Shown: positions 1-8,753 of the stretch, piece after piece
Position numbering within the stretch: the stretch's first letter is position 1
Layout: each line of letters opens with the position of its first letter
NCBI RefSeq assembly: GCF_963678635.1
Contig: NC_087065.1
Span: 2,852,001 to 2,916,000, forward strand
Reading direction: 5' to 3'
DNA length: 64,000 nt
From: Symsagittifera roscoffensis
Taxonomy: Eukaryota > Xenacoelomorpha > Acoela > Convolutidae
The notes under the pieces: model-generated
The model's input: only the letters and a program-made list of their open reading frames with translations
Database searches by the model: none
What the model was told of the DNA's origin: nothing
Position numbers and translations under genes: made by a program

Positions 1-174
1 ACAGTCATCGCCTTGGTCTGCATAGCATCTCTTCGGTCTGCAAACACTCATCTCTTCGATCTATAAAGCATGGCTTCGGTGTGCAGACAGTCATCTTTTC
101 GGTCTGCAAAGCATCTTGTCGGTCATCAAGCAGTTATCTCTTCGGTCTTCAAAGCATCTCTTCGGTCTGAAGAG
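1..174. repeat. Degenerate minisatellite, about 20-bp unit
   Basis: About eight imperfect head-to-tail copies of a unit close to CTTCGGTCTGCAAAGCATCT, with spacing of 19 to 24 bp. The array begins at or before the window edge and fades out near 174. Short open frames across it come from the repeat and are not treated as genes. Confidence 0.75.
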
Positions 175-216
175 GTTTTCAGATATCGTCCTATTGATTG
201 TCGTTTTTGGATTTTC

Positions 217-325
217 GATTGCGCCATTCTTGGACAACTTATTTTCAGGCACGCCATTCGTGGAAAACTGCAGGAGCGACATTCGCAAACAAATTGTCTT
301 CAAGCGCGCCATTTCGTGTTTATGT
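217..325. repeat. Second short repeat, about 28-bp unit
   Basis: Three to four loose copies of a unit starting GCGCCATTC and continuing with a GGAAAACT-like segment follow the first minisatellite. Copies are diverged, so the number is approximate. Confidence 0.45.
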
Positions 326-329
326 AATT

Positions 330-1929
330 CAAAAACAAAGTAATAATCCAAATACTAAAGTTTGGCGCTTAAAATCTGATTTTGCGTAAACAATAAAAAA
401 AGGTTTTCCTATAATTTATATCAAGGTCAAATAGATTACATTTTTTTTCTCCCAAAAGCAAGTGAAAACTTTTTTTGCGATAGGTATAAATTTCTCAAAA
501 GAACATTGAAATGAGACGGAAAAGTCGCCGTGAGACTCTTGGAGATTATTTTTGGGAAATGGAATCAGTATAATTTTTTCTAGAAAACAAAGCGGGCCGA
601 GTTCAAGTAGCAAATGTGTTTTTTTTTTCGAAAAAACATGTCAGGAATTTAATTTGATCGTAAATGGCTATTAACGATCAAATTTGGCATCAAATTGCGA
701 TCAAATTTAAGATGAGCATTTTAATCTTAAATTTAATATGCCCATCTTAAGTTTAGTATTCCTCAATTTTCTCTCAATTTTGGCTCAATTTCAGAAGTTT
801 GGATTGTTCGATCTTTCAATTTTAGACTCAAATAATTAATGATTGAAAGCATTAAATTGAAAACAAAGAATCAAAAAAGAGCCAAATTATCAGTTTAATT
901 TTAAAAAAGTCAACTTTATTGAAAATTTGATTAAATTGGTAGCTTCTGGCCTAAAATTAGTTAACTTGCATTGACTAAAAGGATTCATTTTTTGATTAAA
1001 ATTTTTTTTGACTCTTTATTTTTGAAATTTTTCTGAATCATTTTGAAGTTATCGCAATCGTTTAGTCATGAATTAATTAGAGCATTGAAAAAATCAAACA
1101 TCTCAGATTTCTAAAATTGAGAGCAAATTAAAAAAGTCAATTTATTTAAAACTTTTTTCAACGTTTTTAGTCATTGCAAAGGTAATTAGTTCCACAGCAG
1201 AAGTTACCAAGTTAATCAAAAAATAATTAGTGCGTCGAATTGATCTACGGAAATAGAATATATTCTAACTCACTAGGTCAATTTTGTGTCCCAATTATGC
1301 TCTAGTCAGATATTGCTTTAGTTCAATTATACCACGCTTGAAATTTGCTTAAATTTTACGGTGAAATGTCATCTTTTTTGGGGCTAGCGTTTAGGTATTT
1401 AAAACTTGCGCGTTCGAACTTGAGGGTTATTTCGAGTTTTGGGATTTGATATCTTTTTAATTGCCAACTAGGAGAATTCTCTTTTTTTTTTTAATTGAAA
1501 AAAAAAATTTAAAATCAAGTGGAGTTAAAACGTATGACAATTGCATTAAGGTTCATTCACATTCATCACAAAAACTTTGTTCCAACTGTTCATAAGGTCA
1601 CTGTGATATCATGACTCGTCCGATACGTACTGTGAATGAGGAAGGAAATTAGGTACTACTTGGCAACAACTACTTTGAAGAGTAAAAAAGGCAATTGATT
1701 TATTAAGTGTCTGTTGTGGAGCAAATTTTCTATAAAGGACTATGCCGACAAAATTTGAAATCAGAATTTACTCTATCACAAGTTCCTTGACAAAAACCCA
1801 AAGATCTTTTATTATAATGAATTTCCATTATAATGAGTTTTCATGCAATTTTTAGATATCAAAATAAGCTGTTAAAGTCGTACGTTTGGAATATCAAAAG
1901 TTTGTGAATAAGTTGTATTTTTAGATCAA
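330..1929. other. AT-rich DNA with no recognised gene
   Basis: No open frame with protein-like composition was seen. The stretch 650-760 has small inverted repeats built on TTAAGAT and GATCAAATTT. It may be intergenic or intronic to a gene left of the window. Confidence 0.5.
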
Positions 1930-2233
1930 CTGTTAGGCATCAAATCTAACTGCACTGTTTTATTTCAGATCAGATCGGACGTTGGAGATCACAAGGTCAA
2001 CGGAGCAGGTCTCCAGACAGAAAAGAAAACAATTGATGGCACTTACATAAACTTAAAACTGGTCCCTATCTCATTCGGGCAACCACAAATAAATTTTAAC
2101 TTGAATAAAATTTATCAACTTGTATTTGTTATCCTTGCAGTTTCATGTTACAAATCATTGTCAGTTTAACTTGAGTTTTCAGGCAAACTTGCCAAACCTC
2201 TCATTTAGGTTTTTCTTTTCGATCTGCGTCATG
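1930..2233 (-). repeat. Probable 3' end/LTR region of the gypsy-type element
   Basis: This lies directly downstream of the minus-strand pol C-terminus, where the 3' untranslated region and LTR should be. A TGTTAGG start at 1930 and a GTTACA end at 2152 could be LTR termini, since on the minus strand they read TGTAAC to CCTAACA. An AATAAA-type signal lies on the minus strand near 1958-1963. I see no clean polypurine tract, and the partner LTR is missing because the other end of the element falls in the gap, so the boundaries are only a suggestion. Confidence 0.3.
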
Positions 2234-2518
2234 TTACTTGTGTTGTATGCGATGAATCATGACACCCCCCATTTTGTCAACGCCTCGTCGCTGCCGCGTT
2301 GATTTTCTTGTCCCCTCTGCGCCTTTCTTTCGATTTCCTTCGACGGTTTTCGGCGTTCGCGTGGTAACCGTGTCCGACGGTTCAATTACTTCCTTACTCG
2401 CCGCAGTCTTTGCCGCCTCGTTCTCCTCGACTGTCCAATCGCTCATGTCATTCTCCTCACTCTCGTCCTCGCTATATTCCACGATCCTCGTTTTTGCTGC
2501 TTTTTTCGCCTTTGCCAT
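2234..2518 (-). CDS. Frame-shifted C-terminal tail of the gypsy pol
   Basis: This open frame overlaps the end of the main pol frame in the -1 register. It has a basic start (MAKAKKAAKTR), an acidic stretch (EDESEEND) and a basic end containing RRGVDKMGGVMIHR, which resembles C-terminal tails of related gypsy polyproteins. The main frame instead ends in a short basic run at 2443. The simplest reading is a small indel near 2520-2560 that split one tail over two frames. A second real small protein is less likely. Confidence 0.4.
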   Translation of the reverse strand: MAKAKKAAKTRIVEYSEDESEENDMSDWTVEENEAAKTAASKEVIEPSDTVTTRTPKTVEGNRKKGAEGTRKSTRQRRGVDKMGGVMIHRIQHK

Positions 2519-5500
2519 TGCGATTTTTCCTTCTCCGCCTTTCTTTTGAACTTTGTGGGTACACTCGGACCCGGGGTGCTTTTTGCGGGCTCACTTGGAC
2601 CCGGGGTGCTTTTTCCGTTTTCACTTGGGCCCGGGGTGCTTTTTCGGTACTTGCTAGGACCCGGGGTGCACGCGTCGTTCATATCCCTGATTTGGCTTTC
2701 TTCAGCCGCCGTTCTAAAAGAAACACCACTTCGTCTTAATAACGACCCTTTTTCCATTTTCACAGTATGATCAGTTAATTTTTCGATTTTCAATGGTAAA
2801 CGTTTATACCTCCTTGGATCCTTTGGGTCTGTTTTTCCTGTCTTTTGGTAGACTGTTGTGGAGCTTGTCTTATGCCGTTTTAGCCATCCTGGTGGCCTTG
2901 GAACTTTATCTGCTACCTCCGTGGCCTTTGGATCCCTGTCATTTATCTCATCATCGTCCAAAATCCTTGGGGTTTTCCTTTGCTCTGGTGCGTATACTAG
3001 GTCGCTTCTCTTTTCCCAATCCAGGGTCAGCTCCACCTCAGGGAGATTACTCGCCTTGTCTAAACAAGATAGCTTCTGGTTAACAACATTGTTCCAATTT
3101 AGGTTTTTCAAGGATGGTGTTTTTGTTAAGTTTCGAAACGCCGTATTTGCTTCTCTTCCATGATATACCTCAAAGGGTGTTAATTTAGTTTTAGAATGTG
3201 GCAGAAAACGTAAAGCGCTGAGCGCTCGAGATATCATTTCCCCAAATTTGTAATTTTGATTTTCCTGGAGATAAGTGAGCACGTAATTTTTTATCGACCC
3301 AATCGTTCTTTCGACCATTCCCGTTGCGCGATGATCCTTAACTGGAGATTTGATTAGTTCAATACCTTCATAGTTACAGAAACTTTGGATGTCATTCGAG
3401 AAAAACCCCGTTGCCTGATCCATATGCAACTTCCTTGGGTGTCCATGAGTATTTATGTACTTCCTTAGGAACTTTAATACATTTTTAGATTTGTTACTTG
3501 AACATATATACGCTGATGGCCAATGCGAAAAAGTATCTACTGCTACGAGTACATATTTCTTCCTACCCCTTACATAATTGACTGGGCCCCAGAAAATTAA
3601 TTGGACCAAATCATTTGGTTCTTTAGGTACATACGTTTCCCCAATATCACGTTTCGGGATATCTGGTTTGAGATTTTTACCTGCTTCTACGCAGCTTTTA
3701 CAGTACTTTGCTGTTGCGGCAATATTTCGGTGCATTAAAGGGATCCACACATCCTTTGCGGCAGCGAACATCTTGTCTCGTCCATGGTGCTGAAAGTGTA
3801 GGCGGTTGAGAACTGCTGAAGACATGTCCTTAGGTATGGCCAACCGACCATCCATCCACAGACAATTTTCCCGTACTGCGAAGTCATTATAATGTTGGGC
3901 GTAATATGGTCCTAGTTTAGTGATGATTTCTCTGGCTCTTGGGTTTCTGTCCCTGATCGCGTCACGTATGGTCTTCATAATGGGGTCCTTCTCCAGATTA
4001 GCCTCGACTAACTTTAAGCTCAAAATTTCCGGATGTTCCAATTTCCTGACAATTTTACCGTCCGACGGTACTATGGAGTAAATCCATTTATCGCTCTGTA
4101 CTAATGGGTAGGATAATCCTGGAAACTGATGAGGGAATGAGATTATAGTATTTGATTTCTTCGAATTTGTTTGTTTCTGATCGATAATTTCGGGCGGTTT
4201 TAACTCAACATCCGAGTCCGAACTGACAGAACTAAGACTGGGGGGTTGATTTAAACGATTGAGCACAAGATTAAGGTTAACGTCTCCAGAATGGGTTGAT
4301 GTATTTAAAATAGCAGAGGTAATTTGATCATGTTTTTCAGGTGAATTTGTTGAGTTTTTACTATTCATGTTATTCATATCTTGTATTTTGCGACTTGAAA
4401 TTGCGTAGTGAGATCGATGTCTGAATTTTCTTCTTCGATATTTGCATATTTCCGCCGGTATGCAAATCTCTTGAATCTGATTGGTTAACCGCCGGTTGCA
4501 TGCAAACACGCCCTCTAGTGAGCGTTTACTCTCACTGTGAGTATTTGCATATTCAATTGTTCTTGTATTCCCATTGGATGCGACGATTTTCGTTATATCA
4601 GGACATGACTGATCGCCATCTACCGCCGGTATTGGTTTTATATGTTTCACTTTTTGACCCCTAGGCTTCATTTGAGCCTTAGGATTTAGAGCTTCATTTA
4701 TCATTTTAATTTTCGCTACTATAAAACTTTCATCGTAACGACTGGTCTCGGGTGCCGCTGCAGATGGAAACCGGGACAAATAATCTGCCATTCCCATTTT
4801 AGACCCCTGTCTGTGTTCAACTTTAAAATCGTACGGCACTAACCGATCGTACCAACGTGTTAGTCGGCTGAAAAACGTTTTATTTCCTTTCGGAGATGAA
4901 TTTAATAACGTTAGCAGGGCCTTGTGGTCCGAAATAACTGTGAACAAACGGCCATATATGTAATTTCGAAAATGTTCCGTAGCCCACACTACCGCAAGTA
5001 ATTCTAATTCGTTCGTGGAGTATTTTTTCTCAGCCGGATTAAGGTAACGCGATGCAAACGAAATGGGATGCCACCCGGATGCCCCATACTGTTCTAACAC
5101 GGCCCCCAAACCATCGTGACTAGCGTCACAAATAATTCTTGTCTCCCGGTGAATGTCGAAGTGTCGTAATTCGACAATATTTTTCACCAGCGATTTTAAA
5201 TGTTGGAATGCATTTTCGCAAACGTTGGTCCAAACAAAATCGTTATTTTGACTTAATAGTGGCCTCAACGGTGCGCTTAATTCTGCGAGTTTGGGTAAAA
5301 ACTTGTGTAAACTGTGTAGTAAACCCATCAAAGATTTCAACTGCTTTCGAGATTTTGGGGTTTTCAGGTCTTCAATTGCTTGTGTTTTTCTTACTAAGGG
5401 TGTGATACCACTTTCTCCAATTCGAAATCCGAGCCATTCGCACTCTGCTTTCGCATTTTCACATTTTCGTAATTTTAATGCAACATTAGAAATATCCAGC

Positions 5501-5736
5501 TTTTTCAATATCTTTTTTACCAACGCGCTGTGTTCGATCTTAGTTCCTTTTGAAGAAATTAAGATGTCATCAATGAACGCGTTAGCTTGGGGGAACTCCT
5601 TAAGTAAATTATCAATTACTTTTTGGAATTCCTCCGGCATTGACGTAAGCCCGTAAAATCCGTTTTTAAAACGATAAGTTCCTGTGGATTTCCCACCAAC
5701 TAGTGAGAAATTGCACTGTTCGCTCGCTTTTTTGTT
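2443..5736 (-). CDS. Ty3/gypsy-type retrotransposon pol (RT C-terminal half, RNase H, integrase), 5'-truncated by gap
   Basis: This is the polyprotein of an LTR retrotransposon, which copies RNA to DNA and integrates it. The open frame runs 1065 codons from an internal Met at 5640 and continues upstream through RT motifs (GTYRFKNGFYGLTSMPEEF) almost to the gap. Counting from that Met: RT active-site box FIDD at 22-25; RNase H with D172, E211 or E213, and D238; an HHCC zinc finger with H615, H619, C647 and C650; and an integrase core with D702, D741 and E777, an exact D,D-35-E spacing. Residues 300-590 match no domain I know. Near the C-terminus are four 10-residue repeats containing TPGPS. 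Gag, protease and the RT start are absent, presumably in the gap. An in-frame TAG at 5737-5739 touches the gap edge and may be a real lesion or an assembly-edge error. It is a selfish element, not a host gene. Confidence 0.93.
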   Translation of the reverse strand, partial: NKKASEQCNFSLVGGKSTGTYRFKNGFYGLTSMPEEFQKVIDNLLKEFPQANAFIDDILISSKGTKIEHSALVKKILKKLDISNVALKLRKCENAKAECEWLGFRIGESGITPLVRKTQAIEDLKTPKSRKQLKSLMGLLHSLHKFLPKLAELSAPLRPLLSQNNDFVWTNVCENAFQHLKSLVKNIVELRHFDIHRETRIICDASHDGLGAVLEQYGASGWHPISFASRYLNPAEKKYSTNELELLAVVWATEHFRNYIYGRLFTVISDHKALLTLLNSSPKGNKTFFSRLTRWYDRLVPYDFKVEHRQGSKMGMADYLSRFPSAAAPETSRYDESFIVAKIKMINEALNPKAQMKPRGQKVKHIKPIPAVDGDQSCPDITKIVASNGNTRTIEYANTHSESKRSLEGVFACNRRLTNQIQEICIPAEICKYRRRKFRHRSHYAISSRKIQDMNNMNSKNSTNSPEKHDQITSAILNTSTHSGDVNLNLVLNRLNQPPSLSSVSSDSDVELKPPEIIDQKQTNSKKSNTIISFPHQFPGLSYPLVQSDKWIYSIVPSDGKIVRKLEHPEILSLKLVEANLEKDPIMKTIRDAIRDRNPRAREIITKLGPYYAQHYNDFAVRENCLWMDGRLAIPKDMSSAVLNRLHFQHHGRDKMFAAAKDVWIPLMHRNIAATAKYCKSCVEAGKNLKPDIPKRDIGETYVPKEPNDLVQLIFWGPVNYVRGRKKYVLVAVDTFSHWPSAYICSSNKSKNVLKFLRKYINTHGHPRKLHMDQATGFFSNDIQSFCNYEGIELIKSPVKDHRATGMVERTIGSIKNYVLTYLQENQNYKFGEMISRALSALRFLPHSKTKLTPFEVYHGREANTAFRNLTKTPSLKNLNWNNVVNQKLSCLDKASNLPEVELTLDWEKRSDLVYAPEQRKTPRILDDDEINDRDPKATEVADKVPRPPGWLKRHKTSSTTVYQKTGKTDPKDPRRYKRLPLKIEKLTDHTVKMEKGSLLRRSGVSFRTAAEESQIRDMNDACTPGPSKYRKSTPGPSENGKSTPGPSEPAKSTPGPSVPTKFKRKAEKEKSQWQRRKKQQKRGSWNIARTRVRRMT
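2551..2670 (-). repeat. Four 30-bp tandem repeats inside pol
   Basis: The string GACCCGGGGTGC (one copy with GGCCC) recurs with an exact 30-bp period, ending at 2580, 2610, 2640 and 2670 on the plus strand. On the minus strand it encodes four 10-residue units (TPGPS plus a variable part). The period is a multiple of three, so the repeat can expand without breaking the frame. Confidence 0.9.
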
Positions 5737-5739
5737 CTA

Positions 5740-5939
5740 NNNNNNNNNNNNNNNNNNNNNNNNNNNNNNNNNNNNNNNNNNNNNNNNNNNNNNNNNNNNN
5801 NNNNNNNNNNNNNNNNNNNNNNNNNNNNNNNNNNNNNNNNNNNNNNNNNNNNNNNNNNNNNNNNNNNNNNNNNNNNNNNNNNNNNNNNNNNNNNNNNNNN
5901 NNNNNNNNNNNNNNNNNNNNNNNNNNNNNNNNNNNNNNN
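5740..5939. other. Assembly gap, 200 N
   Basis: Exactly 200 undetermined bases, the same length as the second gap, so the size is probably a placeholder. The rest of the gypsy element (gag, protease, RT start and 5' LTR, several kb) may be missing here. Confidence 0.98.
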
Positions 5940-6201
5940 TGTTACAGAGTTTTTCTGACCTTCTGATGTACTCTAGAAGAAAAAGATAGTTTGGAACAGT
6001 TTAACCGTGGGACTGCTAATTACTTTTTTTCAGTTGGCCTTATTTTGAAGCTTTAAGGATATATATACCGTTTTTCGTTGTGATATCATTAATATTCAGC
6101 TTTTGCGTCACAAAGGTTGTAAAGTTCCGCAGTTGTGTAAAATTATATCCGCGAAGTTCGACTCTCCGTTTTGCAAAAAAGCTTCAGGTTTTTCAGGTCA
6201 G

Positions 6202-7264
6202 ATGAGCGATAAATTTCAAGCATTGAATGTATGCGTGACAGCTGCAGCTGCTGCCAAGATAAGCAGCCAAGAAATTCTATGCTGGGTCAGTGAAACTCTT
6301 CAGACGGACATAGTTACTCGAGTGCATGAGCTTGGAACTGGCGAACACTACTGTTTGTTACTACACATGCTTTTCAATTTCAAAGAGACAATCCCTCTCA
6401 AAAAAATTAAATTTGGTTCAAAAGTTGAAGTTGACCATATAAATAACTGGAAGTTCTTTCAAATGGGCCTTAAATCTGTAGGCCTAGACAAAGAAATCAA
6501 CATTGACAAATTGGTGAAACAGAAGCCCATGGACAATTTAGAGTTTGCTCAGTGGTTTTACAAATTCTTTGACGCTAACAGAACCACAGACACGGAATTA
6601 TACGATCCTGTATTTGAACGAGAAAAACGTGGAATCATTTTGGAAAGACCAAATCAAAACCATTTTAACACGTCTCCCAACAAAAAGGTACTTCTGAAGC
6701 TTTTCCTCTATCTAAATATTGAAATAAAACTTTGGCGCTTAAATATACAAATCTACCTGCATAGTTTAACAACAATTAGCAACATCACCTTCCTTTTTGC
6801 TCCTTTCTTTTTTTGTGACCAATTAACAGATGTTTCGGAAAACAGTGTTCAGTTTGAATGTGGAATGATTTTTGTTTTTTTTTTGTTTGCAGTGAAATTA
6901 TTTTTGTTTTTCTGTAATAGGTTGTGTTTAGAATAACGACTCTGAATCGCGTATCACCAAGTATTCGGCTTCGACTATGAAAAAGAACGGACACAGTAAA
7001 CCGGCTAAAGGAAATGAAACGAGTATCAGAGCAAATTCGCAATCGAACACTCCCTCTAGGGGCGAATTGAACAGATTAACTGGAAAAGTCGAAGAATTGA
7101 CTCTAAACATTGAAGGCTTAGAAAAAGAACGCGATTTCTATTTCAGTAAACTGAGAGACATCGAAATAAGATGTCAAGAGAGTTCTCACAACGGATCGCT
7201 TCCAGTTAAAGCTGTCTTGGATATTTTATACAGCACAGAAGAAGGATTTGCTACTCCAGAATAG
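6202..7264 (+). CDS. EB1/MAPRE-like microtubule plus-end binding protein, two exons
   Basis: Exon 1 is 6202-6687 and exon 2 is 6932-7264. The 244-bp intron has GT at 6688 and AG at 6930-6931, and both exons join in phase 0 to give 272 residues, close to the usual 260-330 for EB proteins. Exon 1 encodes the N-terminal calponin-homology domain that binds microtubules: residues of type ILCWVSETLQ, LKKIKFGSKV, DKLVKQKPMDN and FVQWFKKFFDAN (here FAQWFYKFFDAN) are recognisable. Exon 2 encodes a basic Ser/Asn-rich linker and the EB-homology coiled coil (about 205-265) with GLEKERDFYFSKLRDIEIRC. The protein stops at STEEGFATPE, so the acidic tail ending EEY/F that recruits CAP-Gly proteins is absent. 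ATG 6202 is the first Met in frame; a leader splice acceptor just before it is possible. It may be a divergent paralogue rather than the main EB1. Confidence 0.9.
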
Positions 7265-7764
7265 TTCCAAAAATTAAGGAACTTTGGTCGTTTGCCCGCA
7301 TTTAGCTGATCTCTACATATCAAAAGCAATATCATCAAATAGCTCTGTCTTCTTCGCAATCACGATTTAGTTTAGAGGGATCTTGTTTCTGGGTGAGCAT
7401 TCGGGGTCAATTGTTTCCGGGTCAATTGCATTCTTTTATCTTCAATGTGAATATTGCAAATATTGTTTTTATGAATTCTTGTAGTTCCTTTTCTAAAAGA
7501 TGAATTGTAAATTTGTAAATGGTTTTGGTTTCACTGTAGCTGATTTAGTAAAAGTTTTTCGTGTGTTTTTTTTTTGCGTTTTTACAGTAAATATTGTAAG
7601 AATTGCTCAAGCTCTCTTTACTCGTTTTTGTTTAATCATTGCAATGTCATGAAAAGGGTAGCTACATTACATGCTATAGTTGTTAAATTTTGTCGTTTGC
7701 AAATGACCGTTTTTAAATTATTTGCTCAATATTTTTTAAAGCGTTGTTAGTAAGTCAAAAATAG
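7265..7764. other. EB1 3' flank
   Basis: AT-rich sequence downstream of the EB1 stop. No AATAAA was found close to the stop, and no second gene was seen before the repeats begin. Confidence 0.4.
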
Positions 7765-8735
7765 TTATCTATCTATACATCATCAATTGGCGTTTCACTT
7801 GGCTGATGTTTAAGAAGACCCTATGTTGACATGTTTAAGCTTTTTCAACGTATTATTTTTTGCATGTTTAACGATAGAATTTCTAAGCTGCGTTTAAGTT
7901 ATTTCGTGTGTTGTAATGCTTAAGAATTTTCACTTGGCACTTGTTATGATTGGCGTTTTTATGATTTTTTCAATTTTCTTTCGAAAAATTTAGATGTTTA
8001 AAACATATTCGAACTTGAAATTCTGCACCCAATATTGAGCTCTTGTCAGGATAAACTCAAAAGTTGCGAATCTGGCGTCCAAGTATCACTGCTCAAATCT
8101 TTTTCGTTTTCGAGATATGGCTTTTTAAAATTTTTTTTCGAAAAATTTAGATAAAGAAAAATTATTGGAACTTGAAATGCTTCACCCTAAAGTGGGGTGC
8201 TGCCAAGGCACACTCAATGGTTGTTAAGCTGGCGATAAAATATGACGGAAAAATTGTTTTGGTTTTCGTGAAATGTTTTTTTAATGGTTTTGAGTTTTTG
8301 TTAAATATAAAAAAACTAACCGAACTTGAAATTCTCAAACCTATAGGGGTGTTATGTCAGGGTACACAGAGTTTCCAATTTTTCTTTTCAAATGTGAATG
8401 CTCAGTTTTTTTTCCAGGATGTGGCGCTTTCATGCTTTTTTCAATTTTTTTTCCAACGTTAAGATCTAGAAAAAGTAACAGAACCTGAAGTTCTCAACCC
8501 TAAGGCCGAGTCCTCTCAATTACACATTAGCGTTGGAATTTTGCACTCCTAATTTGACTGATCCAATCTTTTCGGTTTCCGAGATTTGGGAATTTTCTAT
8601 GATTTTTTCAAAAAAAAACTATCTGAAAAAACGAACGATTTTGAAGTTCGATACAGTAATCATTGATGTTTCAGGAGGCTCTTTTTTACGTTCAACGATC
8701 TATTTGAAGCACCGTAGGTGCGAGTCATGAGCTAG
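7765..8735 (+). mobile_element. Helitron-like copy 1 (5' end missing or scrambled)
   Basis: A non-autonomous Helitron-like element. The 3' end is canonical: hairpin GCACC-GTA-GGTGC at 8709-8721, then CTAG at 8732-8735 followed by T. The body holds several diverged copies of an about 165-bp internal repeat whose core reads like GCTCAAATCCTTTTGG followed by TTTTCGAGATATGG. The left part has a short TCTA run followed by AATTGGCGTTTCACTTG. No clear TC terminus is visible on the left. No Rep or helicase coding was found. Confidence 0.6.
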
Positions 8736-8753
8736 TTAATATTAATATCTATA
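8736..8753 (+). repeat. 18-bp inter-element linker 1
   Basis: TTAATATTAATATCTATA separates the CTAG end of copy 1 from the TCTAGACTATATTTAAG start of copy 2. Equivalent 18-bp linkers follow the other 3' ends in the array. Confidence 0.6.

Noticed and set aside
2259-3163. Several plus-strand open frames opposite the gypsy pol
   Set aside because: They are antisense shadows of the pol frame.
6103-6201. Extended EB1 N-terminus upstream of ATG 6202
   Set aside because: The frame is open, but its start would be TTG and the residues do not resemble EB proteins.
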